Shown here: positions 1 to 12,119 of the stretch, piece after piece
Layout: the number at the start of each line of letters is the position of its first letter
Position numbering within the stretch: the stretch's first letter is position 1
Assembly (NCBI RefSeq): GCF_000300335.1
Contig: NZ_AMRM01000002.1
Span: forward strand, 1 to 64,000
DNA: 64,000 nt
DNA from: Nitratireductor pacificus pht-3B
GTDB lineage: Bacteria > Pseudomonadota > Alphaproteobacteria > Rhizobiales > Rhizobiaceae
Reading direction: 5' to 3'
Notes under the pieces: model-generated
Databases searched by the model: none
Seen by the model: only the letters and a program-made list of their open reading frames with translations
What the model was told of the DNA's origin: nothing
Translations under genes and position numbers: made by a program

Positions 1-3000
1 CGGAACTGACCATCACCTTCTCGGGAGACAATCTCCACGCCACGGCCGGAACGACGACGGCGCTGGTGGATGAAGACGACCTGGCAGCGGGCATTGGCGA
101 TGCCGCCCCCGGAGACGACGCGCCCTCGGCGCAGCCCGGCATCCTCCCGCACGACTATGGCGCGGACGGCGCGGGCTCGATCAAGCTGGTGGCGGGCTCG
201 GAAACGGTCAACGGTGTTCTCTACACCTATACGGTGAATGCCGGGGGGACGGTCCTGACGGCAAACGACGGGACGCAGGACGTATTCCGGGTGACGCTGA
301 CCGACGCGGTCGCCGGTACTTACACGGTCGCGCTCCTGGCGCGTGTCGAGCATGACAATGCCAACGGTTCGCCCGGCTTCGAGGACAATCTGGACTTCAC
401 GCTGAGTTACGAGGTCTATGACGCGGACGACGCGACGGGCACACCCGGCTCGCTGACGCTGACCATCGACGACGACGTTCCGAGTGCTGTCGACCCCCAA
501 CACGCCATCGTGGGCAACGCCGCGGGCGCTCCGCTGGTGTTCGGCCTGGATAACGACTGGAATGTCACCGACAATTACGGTGCCGATGGCGCCGGCAGCC
601 TGCGGTTTGCCTCGTCGCTCGACGATCATGCGAGCGGCCTGACATCGGGCGGCCAGCCGATCAGCTATCATCTGAACGGCGATGGGACGATGCTCGAGGC
701 AAAGATCGGCGGCGAGGGCGGAACCACTGTTTTCACCGTCACCCTCAATCCCGCGTCCGGGACCTACATGGTCGATATGGATGGCACCGTCGACAGTCTC
801 ACGACGGTCGATTTCCAGGACAGCGAATACGATCCGATCGGCGGTAACACCGCATGGTTCGGCTTTGCTTCGGATGAAGCCGACAGCGCGGATCTTCTGC
901 TGACGCCGATCCCGGCCGGCAGCAGCCTGAACACCAGCGACAACCTGATCGGCGTGGGCGGCGGCCAGTCCGTCGGGTCCGGGGAGGGCGTCCGCCTCGA
1001 CTTCGTGCGGGATCTGACCGGCACGCCGAACACCGGCGACTACGACGATCCGGGTAATCAGAACCATGGTTTCGACCAGCACTACCGGGTCAATGGCGCA
1101 TCGGTCCTGTTCGACGCCATCACGGGCGGCGGCGGAACACCGCAATCGACGGTGCGCATCAAGGCGTTCGACGATGGTGACACGGGTCCGACATTGACGC
1201 AGGTGGGCGACGGAACGCAGGATTCCGTGCGTGGCATCGCGATCTCCTTCGGTTCGGAGACGCTGCTGGTGTCCTATTCGGCCGGCGTACAGACCGTTGA
1301 GGTCGGCGGACGCAGCTTCACGGTGAGCTTCGTCGACAATCCTTCCGAGGCGGGGATCCAGTATGAGGCCGTCATCGGCGGCGTCGTGTCCGGAACCAAT
1401 GTCGCTGTGTACACCAATTCCGGCTACAACAGCCTCGAGGTGCTGCACGAGAGCGGCCAGCCCTTCAAGCTGGGAGAGTTCGGGACGTCGGTGGTGTCCA
1501 CGGATCCCGTGGATCTCAGCCTGCCGATCGTGATCACCGATGGTGACGGCGATACGGCGGAAGGGGCCATCGACATCACCCTTTCGGCGCCGCCGGTGTT
1601 CATTGTCGGGTCGAATGAGGATGACACGGGTGGTTCGACGGACAACCACGCCGTTCCCAACCCCGCAGGAGACATCGAAGGCGCGATCACCGGCGGCGGC
1701 GGGGACGACACGATATTCGGCGATCCGGGTGCCGTGACGATCACCCCCGGCCAGACCGCGAACATAATCCTTGTCCTCGACAGTTCGGGCAGCATGAGCA
1801 CGAACATCTCCTTCGACGGCGGCTCGGTCTCGCGCATGCAGGCCCTCAAGAACGCGGTGAATGATCTGCTCGATTCGCTGGGCAATTCCGGCGCCGCGCA
1901 TATCCGGGTCAACATCGTCGACTTCGACAGCGACGGTGAAAGCCTCGGCGTGTTCGATATCGTCCTCAACGGAGACGACAACGCCTCCGCCATCGCGGCG
2001 GCCAAGGCGGCGGTCAACGGCATGGGGCAGGGCGGCGGCACCAACTACGAGGATGCTCTCGCAACCGCCTTCTCGTGGATCGGGTCCTCCGGGTCCAACC
2101 AGCCGATCGCCAATGCGGATCTCAACAAGGTGCTCTTCGTGTCCGACGGCGAACCGACGGCCTGGAACTCGGGATCGGGTGGCTCGACCAGTTTCTCAAA
2201 CATCACGAGCGCCATCAATGAGATGCTGGGTGCGGACGGCACCAATGAGGTGCAGCAGATCACCGGCGCCGGCTGGAGCATCGACGCCATCGGCATCGCG
2301 CTCGGCAACACGGCCTCCGAAGCCGATTTCGACAGTTCTGCCACATATGATGCGAACACGGGTAGCGGCGGTTCGAACAATGACACCGCGTATATTCTCT
2401 ATGACGACAATGGCGTGGAGATCGCGCAGGTCTCGGCCTGGTCCTCGCAGTCCACGTCGATCGGCAATCTTGTCGACGTCGAATCGGCGGGTTCCGGTTC
2501 GAGCAGGCGCTTCGGTGTCGAAGGCGGGGCGAACGGCCTCAACGTCGGGGAGGTCCTCCGCTTCGATTTCGGGCTGGGCACGGACTACGATGGCGGCGGC
2601 AACTACTCGACCGGCGGCTTCAACGGCACACCGGTGACCGGCGCCCGCTTCGATTTCCTTGATTTCGGCTCCTCGCAGCAGTCGACGATCGAGTACACGA
2701 TCCACTACACCGACGGGACGTCGGAGGTTCGCACCCATTCGTTCGGCAGCGATGATTCCAACAATCACGACATCGACGCGCCTGACGGCAAGTTCATCGA
2801 ATACATCGCGTTCACGGCGACGGCCACCGAAAGCGCGGGCTATATCAGGCTGGACCATGTGGTCCGTCCGACCCCGCTCGAGATCCTCGACATGGTCGAG
2901 GGGCCCGGTGGCAACGCGCAGAACGTCACCACGGCAGAGGAACTGAGCGATGCGATCGGCAATCTCGGCGGATCGACCGATCTTGCTGCAGCGGGCAACG

Positions 3001-3656
3001 ACCTGATCGACGGCGGTGCGGGCAACGATCTCATCTTCGGCGACTCGCCCTTCACCGACGATCTCGCCACGGCGCGCGGCCTGTCGCTGCCCGCCGGATC
3101 GGGCTGGAAGGTGTTCCAGACGCTGGAGGCGACCCCGTCGCAGAACTGGACGCGGGCCGACACGCTCGACTACATCCGCAACAATCAGGCCGAGCTCGGC
3201 AGGGAGAGCGGGCGAACGGACGGCGACGATGTGATCGACGGCGGCGCCGGCAACGACATCATCTTCGGCCAGGAAGGCGACGACCTGCTGATCGGCGGCG
3301 AGGGAGCGGATATCCTCTACGGCGGCACGGGCGAGAACACCTACGACCTCACCGAGGCCGTCGCCGCCATCGACACGGTGGTGATCGACCCGGCCGCCCT
3401 CACCAACCTCAACCCCGAAGAGATCATCGGCTTCGGAGCGGAGGACGTGGTCGACCTGACGGAGCTGTTCACGGTCGGAAGCGGCGAGGATGTGAGCGAC
3501 TATGCGCGGATGAGCGGCAGCGACCTGCAGGTCGATGCCGATGGCGCATCCGGGCCGGGCACCTGGGAGACGGTGGCGCAGTTCAACGTCACCCCGGTGA
3601 ACCCGGTCAACATCCTCTACGACGATGACGGTACGGACACGCCGGACACGGTCTGA
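1..3656 (+). CDS. Large secreted VWA/RTX calcium-binding protein, C-terminal part (5' end outside window)
   Basis: The frame is open through the left edge, so only the last 1217 residues are present. Two repeat blocks of the DUF5801 type (each opening with a YGADGAG motif, near bases 155 and 578) precede a von Willebrand factor A domain (about 1740-2400) with an intact MIDAS start DSSGSM near base 1779. Nonapeptide RTX repeats of GGxGxD type follow (about 2990-3060 and 3215-3340, for example DGGAGNDIIFG), and the last 100 residues look like the VCA0849-type type I secretion target. Family knowledge makes this a Ca-binding protein exported by an ABC/MFP/OMP type I system and used in adhesion or the surface layer. 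No type I secretion gene is in view. Strongly acidic composition fits a secreted RTX protein. Confidence 0.9.
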   Translation, partial: ELTITFSGDNLHATAGTTTALVDEDDLAAGIGDAAPGDDAPSAQPGILPHDYGADGAGSIKLVAGSETVNGVLYTYTVNAGGTVLTANDGTQDVFRVTLTDAVAGTYTVALLARVEHDNANGSPGFEDNLDFTLSYEVYDADDATGTPGSLTLTIDDDVPSAVDPQHAIVGNAAGAPLVFGLDNDWNVTDNYGADGAGSLRFASSLDDHASGLTSGGQPISYHLNGDGTMLEAKIGGEGGTTVFTVTLNPASGTYMVDMDGTVDSLTTVDFQDSEYDPIGGNTAWFGFASDEADSADLLLTPIPAGSSLNTSDNLIGVGGGQSVGSGEGVRLDFVRDLTGTPNTGDYDDPGNQNHGFDQHYRVNGASVLFDAITGGGGTPQSTVRIKAFDDGDTGPTLTQVGDGTQDSVRGIAISFGSETLLVSYSAGVQTVEVGGRSFTVSFVDNPSEAGIQYEAVIGGVVSGTNVAVYTNSGYNSLEVLHESGQPFKLGEFGTSVVSTDPVDLSLPIVITDGDGDTAEGAIDITLSAPPVFIVGSNEDDTGGSTDNHAVPNPAGDIEGAITGGGGDDTIFGDPGAVTITPGQTANIILVLDSSGSMSTNISFDGGSVSRMQALKNAVNDLLDSLGNSGAAHIRVNIVDFDSDGESLGVFDIVLNGDDNASAIAAAKAAVNGMGQGGGTNYEDALATAFSWIGSSGSNQPIANADLNKVLFVSDGEPTAWNSGSGGSTSFSNITSAINEMLGADGTNEVQQITGAGWSIDAIGIALGNTASEADFDSSATYDANTGSGGSNNDTAYILYDDNGVEIAQVSAWSSQSTSIGNLVDVESAGSGSSRRFGVEGGANGLNVGEVLRFDFGLGTDYDGGGNYSTGGFNGTPVTGARFDFLDFGSSQQSTIEYTIHYTDGTSEVRTHSFGSDDSNNHDIDAPDGKFIEYIAFTATATESAGYIRLDHVVRPTPLEILDMVEGPGGNAQNVTTAEELSDAIGNLGGSTDLAAAGNDLIDGGAGNDLIFGDSPFTDDLATARGLSLPAGSGWKVFQTLEATPSQNWTRADTLDYIRNNQAELGRESGRTDGDDVIDGGAGNDIIFGQEGDDLLIGGEGADILYGGTGENTYDLTEAVAAIDTVVIDPAALTNLNPEEIIGFGAEDVVDLTELFTVGSGEDVSDYARMSGSDLQVDADGASGPGTWETVAQFNVTPVNPVNILYDDDGTDTPDTV

Positions 3657-3776
3657 CGTCCGGGCCTTCGACACCGGCGATCGGGGATACCCGGTCGTCA
3701 TTTGAAAACCGGCTAAGAACGGTGTATTCCTTTACCCAAGGGAACACCTCACACACTGGCTTTGCAGGGGGATTTC

Positions 3777-4133
3777 ATGAGAAAGCTGACGATTGGCCTT
3801 GCGGCTGTTCTGGCCACGGCGTTTGCCGGCAGCGTTCACGCCGCCGACCTGTCGGCCGGGGGATACTGCCCGGTCGCGGGCAATGCAAAGCTGCTTTCCA
3901 TCGACACCAACGCGGCTCTCTCGACCGAGGTCGTGCGCCTGATGGATGAGGCCGTGGCGGTCGCCGACAGTTCGCAGTGGATCAATTCGGGCCGGCCGGC
4001 ATTCGTCTGGGCGTCCGAAGCGAAGGTCGCGTGCGGCAAGGCCTATGGCTATCTTCAGTCCGAGTATCGCGACGAGGACTATCTCAACAAATGCGAGTGC
4101 TTCCACGCTCGCATGGTCCAGTACATGTATTGA
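3777..4133 (+). CDS. Small secreted protein of unknown function
   Basis: This 118-residue protein starts at an ATG preceded by a GGGGG-rich ribosome site a few bases upstream. A clear Sec signal peptide (MRKLTIGLAAVLATAFAG followed by SVHA) ends near residue 22. The mature part of about 95 residues has four cysteines, two of them in a C-x-C pair near the C terminus (KCECFHA), which suggests disulfides in the periplasm. I do not recognise a family. It lies 120 bp after the RTX protein and 56 bp before the lipoprotein gene on the same strand, so it could be cotranscribed with the latter. No function is proposed. Confidence 0.7.
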   Translation: MRKLTIGLAAVLATAFAGSVHAADLSAGGYCPVAGNAKLLSIDTNAALSTEVVRLMDEAVAVADSSQWINSGRPAFVWASEAKVACGKAYGYLQSEYRDEDYLNKCECFHARMVQYMY

Positions 4134-4189
4134 ACGGTCGGCTGCTCCCGATGCGGGGGGTCCCCGACGATGACGGCGGTAGAGCGCGG

Positions 4190-5296
4190 ATGATCGCCGG
4201 CGCCTTCCGGTCCCTGCTGTTCGCCGCATGCCTGATGCTCGCCGGGTGCCAGTCCGCGACAGTGGACGAGGCGCTGGACGTGAATGGCGGCAAGGCCGAC
4301 CCGGTCGCTGCCGGCATCGAAACCGTAGGCGCCGGGCCTGTCACGATCGGCATGATCGTCAGCCCCGGCCAGGCGACCGTGCGCGACCTCCGCGATGGCG
4401 CCAAGCTTGCCGCGATGCAACTGGGCGGCGACCAGGTGACGCTCGCCATCCATGGCGGCGGGCCCAAAGCCGGCGTCGAGGCGCTGGCGGCCAGGAATGC
4501 CAGGATCATCATCGGTCCGTCGGGCGCCCGGGAAGCAGGCGTCGTGGCGGCCATCGCGCAGCAGGCCCGGCCTCCGGTGGTCGCGCTGGTCGCGAACGAC
4601 GTCTCCCGCGGCCCGGACATGTTTGCCTTCATCTCCGACGAAACCGACAGCGCGATCGAGGCCGCGGCCTATGCCGCCGGCTCGGGGCGCAAGAAGATCG
4701 TCCTGCTGCACCCCCCGGGACAGGAGCAGGCGATGCTCGCGCGGCTGCGCAGGAATATCGAGGCGAAGGGCGGGCGGATCACGGCGGCGTTGCCGTTCTC
4801 GTCGCGCGCGAGCGGCGGGCTGGCCAGCCAGGTGGCCGCGTTGAAGCAGGCGGATGCGCTGCTCCTCGGGCCGGGCCTGGAAGCACCCGCCGCAGCCCTT
4901 GCCGCCGTCCGCGCTACGGGCGCACTGGCCCCTAATGCGATGATCCTCGGCACCGCGGGCCTGTCCGCGCAGCGCGGGCTCGCCGGCACGCTGATCTGCC
5001 GTGTCGACCAGGCGGCGGTCGCCGATGTCGCCGAGCGGTACCGGACGGAGTTCGGCCGGGCGATGACGCGGAACGCGGCCTATGGCTTCGACGCGGTGGC
5101 GCTTGCCATCGGCATTGCGCGTTCGCGCGGCGCCGACGCGCTCGATGCCTCAACGCTGCGCGCATCGGCCGGCTTTCGCGGGCTGCTCGGCGCTTTTCGG
5201 TTCAAGGCCACCGGCGAGGTCGAGCGCAATTGCTCCATCTACCGCCTGACCGACGACAAGCTGGAACTGCAGGATCCCGCGCCGAACGGGTTCTGA
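4190..5296 (+). CDS. Lipoprotein with type I periplasmic-binding fold (LpoA/amino-acid-binding-like)
   Basis: The chosen ATG gives 368 residues beginning with a lipoprotein signal whose lipobox is LAGC (lipidated Cys20); longer in-frame starts upstream would bury this signal. From about residue 45 the sequence follows a type 1 periplasmic-binding/ANF receptor fold: an IGMIVSPGQ strand, the DLRDGAKLA helix, an ARIIIGPSGAREAG segment, and a second lobe from about residue 155 (KKIVLLHPPGQEQ). Such lipoproteins are annotated as penicillin-binding protein activators or branched-chain amino-acid-type receptors. No ABC transporter gene adjoins it, so a cell-envelope role like that of LpoA is more likely than import. 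The assignment to the fold is good; the exact role is open. Confidence 0.75.
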   Translation: MIAGAFRSLLFAACLMLAGCQSATVDEALDVNGGKADPVAAGIETVGAGPVTIGMIVSPGQATVRDLRDGAKLAAMQLGGDQVTLAIHGGGPKAGVEALAARNARIIIGPSGAREAGVVAAIAQQARPPVVALVANDVSRGPDMFAFISDETDSAIEAAAYAAGSGRKKIVLLHPPGQEQAMLARLRRNIEAKGGRITAALPFSSRASGGLASQVAALKQADALLLGPGLEAPAAALAAVRATGALAPNAMILGTAGLSAQRGLAGTLICRVDQAAVADVAERYRTEFGRAMTRNAAYGFDAVALAIGIARSRGADALDASTLRASAGFRGLLGAFRFKATGEVERNCSIYRLTDDKLELQDPAPNGF

Positions 5297-5341
5297 CGAA
5301 CCTGCGTGAAAGCACCATCAGCCTGCACCAAAGTGGGCCTT

Positions 5342-5359
5342 GGCTTTCCAGCGAAAGCC
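5342..5359 (+). terminator. Possible weak terminator after the lipoprotein gene
   Basis: GGCTTTC and GAAAGCC form a perfect 7-bp stem with a CAGC loop, 45 bp after the lipoprotein stop. There is no real U tract behind it, so termination is uncertain. Confidence 0.3.
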
Positions 5360-5589
5360 CGATTAAATGAACATGAGGATTGGCGATGAACCGTCTGTCT
5401 GCGGCCGCCGCGGGCAGAGGGAACAGTCTTCACGGCTTTCGGCGTCGGGGTGCCTGCACCTCACATCCGCATGGATGCGGAGAAGCGGAAAGCAGCGCGT
5501 CCGGGACGGGATTCCGGATGTTCGAGGCGGCAGCGCGGGAGGCATCGAGTGGGCAGTTTTGCCTTGCAAGAAACCCAACGCGGCGCGGA

Positions 5590-5607
5590 CGGACAACCCC
5601 TTGTCCG
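5590..5607. other. Perfect 7-bp hairpin in the cox leader region
   Basis: CGGACAA, CCCC, TTGTCCG form a 7-bp stem with a 4-base loop about 215 bp before coxS. No U tract follows. Role unknown. Confidence 0.3.
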
Positions 5608-5821
5608 CCTGCCCGGAACCGCTTGCCCGGTCCACTGCATCCGCACAGATCCCGGGCGTTTCGGCCTGACAGCAAAATCCCGACGCCGCCGCCCGGGAGC
5701 GACGATGCCATCTTCTGAACGTGGAGAATTTCCTGGACGAGCGGGCGACCGCCGGCATGTGCCCGGCCTGTCGCCTGAAGACTGAGCGTATCTGGGCGCA
5801 GCCCATGCAAGGGAGGAAACG

Positions 5822-6301
<480 letters not shown>

Positions 6302-6314
6302 GGGAGGATACGAC

Positions 6315-8678
<2,364 letters not shown>

Positions 8679-8689
8679 GGAGGCGCGCC

Positions 8690-9487
8690 ATGTATGATCT
8701 CAAGTATCACCGGGCCACCAGTGTCGACGATGCCGTGGCCAAGCGCGCGGCCGCATCGGACGGCCAGTTTCTTGCCGGCGGCCAGACGCTGCTGCCCACC
8801 ATGAAGCATCGCCTCGCCGCGCCCTCGGACCTGATCGACCTGCGCGGCATCGGCGGGCTGGCGGGCATCGAGGTTTCGGGCAGGAACGTCACCATCGGTG
8901 CGATGACTACCCATGCGGCGGTCGCCGGCAGCGCGGAGCTTGCAAAGGTGTGTCCGGCGCTGGCGGCGCTTGCCGGCGGGATCGGCGATCCGGCGGTGCG
9001 CCACCAGGGCACGATCGGCGGCTCAATCGCCAACAACGACCCGGCGGCCGACTATCCCGCCGGTCTCCTGGCGCTCGCCGCGACGATCAGCACCAACAAG
9101 AGGAAGATCGCCGCCGATGATTTCTTCACCGGCCTGTTTTCCACCGCCCTCGAAGAAGGCGAGATCATCGTCTCGGTCAGTTTCGAGGCGCCGGCGCAGT
9201 GCGGCTATGCGAAGTTCCCCAACCCCGCCTCGCGCTATGCGATGACGGGCGTGTTCGTCGCCAAGGGTGGCGGCGGCGCTGTCCGTGTCGCGGTCACCGG
9301 CGCGGGGGGCGACGGGGTGTTCCGGCATGACGGGCTGGAAAAGGCGCTTGCCGCAGAATGGTCGGCATCCGCGGCCGACGGCGTCGCCATCTCATCGGAC
9401 GGACTGATGTCGGACATCCACTGCGACGCCGCCTATCGCGCCAATCTGATCAAGGCCATGGCCAAGCGCGCCGTTTCCGCCGCCTGA
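8690..9487 (+). CDS. coxM: Molybdenum hydroxylase FAD subunit (CoxM-like)
   Basis: The 265-residue protein is the flavin subunit of the complex. Both FAD-binding stretches are visible: AGGQTLLPTMK (about residues 26-36) and TIGGSIANNDPAAD (about residues 108-121); the CO-dehydrogenase flavoprotein C-terminal domain follows. It receives electrons from the [2Fe-2S] subunit and gives them to an unknown acceptor. It begins 11 bp after the large-subunit stop with a GGGAGG ribosome site, so the three genes form one operon. A strong hairpin lies just after its stop and separates it from the convergent diguanylate cyclase gene. Confidence 0.93.
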   Translation: MYDLKYHRATSVDDAVAKRAAASDGQFLAGGQTLLPTMKHRLAAPSDLIDLRGIGGLAGIEVSGRNVTIGAMTTHAAVAGSAELAKVCPALAALAGGIGDPAVRHQGTIGGSIANNDPAADYPAGLLALAATISTNKRKIAADDFFTGLFSTALEEGEIIVSVSFEAPAQCGYAKFPNPASRYAMTGVFVAKGGGGAVRVAVTGAGGDGVFRHDGLEKALAAEWSASAADGVAISSDGLMSDIHCDAAYRANLIKAMAKRAVSAA

Positions 9488-9505
9488 CACCCATGGCACG
9501 GGAGG

Positions 9506-9528
9506 CCGGTCGCCCGCACGGCGACCGG
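9506..9528. terminator. Bidirectional terminator between coxM and the diguanylate cyclase gene
   Basis: CCGGTCGCC and GGCGACCGG form a perfect 9-bp stem with a CGCAC loop. It lies in the 49-bp gap between convergent genes. Only a short TCTTCC follows, so it may act in both directions or as an RNA end stabiliser. Confidence 0.6.
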
Positions 9529-9536
9529 TCTTCCGC

Positions 9537-10763
9537 TCACCGGTCGCTCGCGTTCGTCTGCGTGGCGAACTGCAGGAGATCGGTGGTCGCCGGTATCAGC
9601 GAGGGGTCTTTCGTGACGATCCGATTGCGGCCCGCCTGCTTGGCCTCGTAGAGGCGGCGGTCCGCTTCCAGGAGAAGAGCGGCGAGGCTCATGCCGGGTT
9701 CGCGCGTCGCGATCCCGAAGCTCGCCGTCAGCCGTTCCCGATCCTTCAGGAACGGGAAGCTGGCGGAGGAGAGCTGTTGGCGCAGCCTTTCGGCCAGGTC
9801 GAAGGCACCGTCCATCCCCGTGTCGGGCAGGAACAGGGCGAACTCCTCGCCGCCGATGCGCCCGACCACGTCACTGGCGCGCGCCGTCCGCCGCAGGAGC
9901 GCGCCGAAGACCGTCAGCGCCGCATCGCCGGCGCTGTGGCCATGCGTGTCGTTGAGCTTCTTGAAATGATCGAGGTCGCAGACGACCAGCGTTGCGGGCG
10001 CCGACTGCCGGCTTGTCAGAAGATGACCCGTCTGCTCCTCGAAGCCACGCCGGTTGAGGATGCCGGTCAGGCCGTCGCGGTCCCGGTCGCGGCGCAACTC
10101 GTCCATCACGTCGGTCAGAATGGCCGCCAATATGGTCAGCGCCAGGGCCGCGCCGAACACGGCGAGCGACAGCTGCAGCAGGGTCCAGAAGAGCGAATCG
10201 CCAAACCCGTCCTCGCCGTTCGGAACGGTGAAGCCGACCGTCAGCAGGGTTCTGGGAAAGAAGTGCAGGGCGAAGAGCAGCAGGACCCAGAACAGCACCT
10301 GATCGACCTGGTGGCGTCGCGGTCCCGGCGCCAGCCTGATTGCGGTGAGGAGCAGAATGGCGCCGTAGCCGAAATTCTGCAGATAGATGCGCGCCAGCAG
10401 ATTGGGGGAGATGGCGGAGAAATACCATAACAGCGCGGTCATGGCCGCGAAGGTGGCGATGCAGGCCGGCGCGCCGAGCTTCATGCCGGAACGCCGGAGA
10501 ATGCCCTCGCAGACGAGCAGCACCGAAGCCGTGTACAGAACACCCGTGACGATGGCGTTCAGCGCCACGTCCGCAGGCCAGGACATGATCTGCAGCGCCA
10601 GCGCGCCGGCGAAGAACAGGCAGGCGAACGCAAGCAGCAGCGCGTACCGCGTTCTGCGCTCCATCAGCCAAACCCAGACAAAGCCTGCGGCAAAGACAAC
10701 CATCGTCGCGGGCCCGATCAGGCCGGTGATAATGGTCGCGGTCGAGTGCTCCATGGTGCTCAC
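9537..10763 (-). CDS. Membrane-bound diguanylate cyclase (GGEEF)
   Basis: The 408-residue protein has an N-terminal half with about seven hydrophobic segments (residues about 10-215) and a C-terminal GGDEF domain (about 220-395). The active-site motif is GGEEF (304-308), which is catalytically competent, and an RxxD inhibitory site (R295-A-S-D298) sits five residues before it, so the enzyme should make c-di-GMP and be product-inhibited. It acts at the inner membrane; no known ligand domain is recognised in the sensor part. The start is a GTG, and an ATG three codons inside is an equal alternative. It is divergent from the TauE/SafE gene and convergent with coxM. Confidence 0.92.
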   Translation of the reverse strand: MSTMEHSTATIITGLIGPATMVVFAAGFVWVWLMERRTRYALLLAFACLFFAGALALQIMSWPADVALNAIVTGVLYTASVLLVCEGILRRSGMKLGAPACIATFAAMTALLWYFSAISPNLLARIYLQNFGYGAILLLTAIRLAPGPRRHQVDQVLFWVLLLFALHFFPRTLLTVGFTVPNGEDGFGDSLFWTLLQLSLAVFGAALALTILAAILTDVMDELRRDRDRDGLTGILNRRGFEEQTGHLLTSRQSAPATLVVCDLDHFKKLNDTHGHSAGDAALTVFGALLRRTARASDVVGRIGGEEFALFLPDTGMDGAFDLAERLRQQLSSASFPFLKDRERLTASFGIATREPGMSLAALLLEADRRLYEAKQAGRNRIVTKDPSLIPATTDLLQFATQTNASDR

Positions 10764-11032
10764 AATCCGGTGTTACAGGCCCCGCCTATGGTGATGCCCG
10801 TCGTCCATGTCCCTCGGCATCGGGGAGTAATGTCACATTCATAACAAAGGCTGAATCGCGGAGATCGTTGCAATCAGCGGTGGCTTTTCCTCTGCGTAAG
10901 CCGCGACTTTTCGTCGTTAGGGTAAAGGAAATGGCTTATGACCGGCGGCCGTATGGGCTACACAGCCCGCGCGCGTGCTTCGAAGCGGTCGATGCACGGC
11001 CATGGCATATGGGGACGGGCGGAAATCCGGAC

Positions 11033-11776
11033 ATGACGGACTATCTGATCCTGGCGGTCGCCGCATTCTTTGCCGGCACGCTGAACACGGTCGCGGGCGG
11101 AGGAACCTTCCTGACCTTCCCCGCCCTGGTCTATACGGGCGTTCCGGTGGTCGCGGCGAATGCGACGAGCGCGGTCGCCGTGTTCCCGGGCTATCTCGGC
11201 GGGGCGGCCGGCTTCCGCGCCGAACTTCTGGCCTTCGACCGTCGCCGGCTGGTCCGGATCGCACTGTTCACCATTCTCGGCGGCCTTATCGGCTCGCTGC
11301 TCCTGCTTGTTTCATCCAACGCCGCCTTCTCTCTCACCATCCCCTTCCTTCTCGCCGCCGCGACCCTGATCTTCGCCTTCGGCGACCGGCTGCGCGCCAT
11401 GGCCGAGAAGCGGAGCCGCGCGGGTGGCGACGGCTGGCTGTCGACGATCCTGGTCTCCGTCTATGGCGGTTACTTCAACGGCGGCCTGGGGATCGTGTTT
11501 CTCGCCCTGTTTTCCATGTGGGGCATGCGCGACTTGAATCAGATGAACGGGCTCAAGAACGGCCTGTCCTTCATCCTGTCGGCGATCTCCGTGGCGATTT
11601 TCGCGGTGGCCGGCATCGTGGCCTGGCCGCAGGCCGCGGTGATGATGGTGGCGGCGACCGCCGGCGGCTACGCCGGTGCGCCGCTTGCCCGCGCGCTTCC
11701 CCTTTTCGTGGTTCGCGCGATCATCATCGCCGTCGGCACGGTCATGAGCCTGGTCTTTTTCGCCAGATTGTTCTGA
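11033..11776 (+). CDS. TauE/SafE (TSUP) family membrane permease
   Basis: From the ATG at 11033 the protein is 247 residues, the normal TSUP length, and begins directly with a membrane helix and the family motif GTLNTVAGGGTF. About eight transmembrane segments follow, with the second family repeat around YGGYFNGGLGI. TSUP proteins export or import small organosulfur or carboxylate anions such as sulfite, sulfoacetate or taurine products. The frame extends upstream for 55 codons, but that extension is polar and unlike the family. It has no obvious operon partners. It could serve the SuyAB-like genes about 8 kb away by exporting sulfite, but this is only a guess. Confidence 0.85.
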   Translation: MTDYLILAVAAFFAGTLNTVAGGGTFLTFPALVYTGVPVVAANATSAVAVFPGYLGGAAGFRAELLAFDRRRLVRIALFTILGGLIGSLLLLVSSNAAFSLTIPFLLAAATLIFAFGDRLRAMAEKRSRAGGDGWLSTILVSVYGGYFNGGLGIVFLALFSMWGMRDLNQMNGLKNGLSFILSAISVAIFAVAGIVAWPQAAVMMVAATAGGYAGAPLARALPLFVVRAIIIAVGTVMSLVFFARLF

Positions 11777-12119
11777 GGTTCGGCGGTTTGCCGCAGCTTG
11801 CCTCTGGAAAACCGGCTTCGGAAACGGTATGAGGCGCTGTCAGAAATCACGCGCGGCCACGCAATGATAACGCTCTTTGCGCCCGATGCCCGCCTCCGCA
11901 GGTTCCTCAATCACGCGGGTGGCCTCAAGGCATCCCTATAGCCCCTGGCGTGAGGCCGCATGGCTTCACCACCAGGGGGCATCACTCCGTGTCGCCGAGG
12001 GCGCCTGCACGTTGAGTTTGGCTGCCCTGTAACCTGTTCCATTCGACCTTTTGCGAAGGCCATCCGCGCCGCCCCCGGGGCCGCGCGCAGCATGGCTCCA
12101 TGATCAAAGGACATATCCG
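11777..12119. other. Intergenic region of 343 bp upstream of dadA
   Basis: I see no gene, repeat or strong hairpin here. It must contain the dadA promoter. The last bases carry an AAGGA ribosome site just before the TTG start of dadA. Confidence 0.4.

Larger units (their letters stand above)
5297..5821. other. Intergenic region of 525 bp upstream of the molybdenum hydroxylase operon
   Basis: No open frame here has a convincing start, composition or family match. It holds two small perfect hairpins (5342-5359 and 5590-5607) and a palindromic CCGCAT/ATGCGG pair at about 5466-5479. The last 15 bases carry the coxS ribosome site (GGGAGGAAACG). A promoter for the cox-like genes must lie here or upstream, but I cannot point to its -35/-10 boxes. 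Confidence 0.5.

Noticed and set aside
2196-3701. A 501-codon antisense frame opposite the VWA/RTX gene
   Set aside because: It is the complement of a repeat-rich Gly/Asp coding region and shows no domain of its own.
5363-5785. Small frames on both strands upstream of coxS
   Set aside because: None has a good ribosome site plus a plausible protein composition; they are Arg/Pro-rich chance frames.
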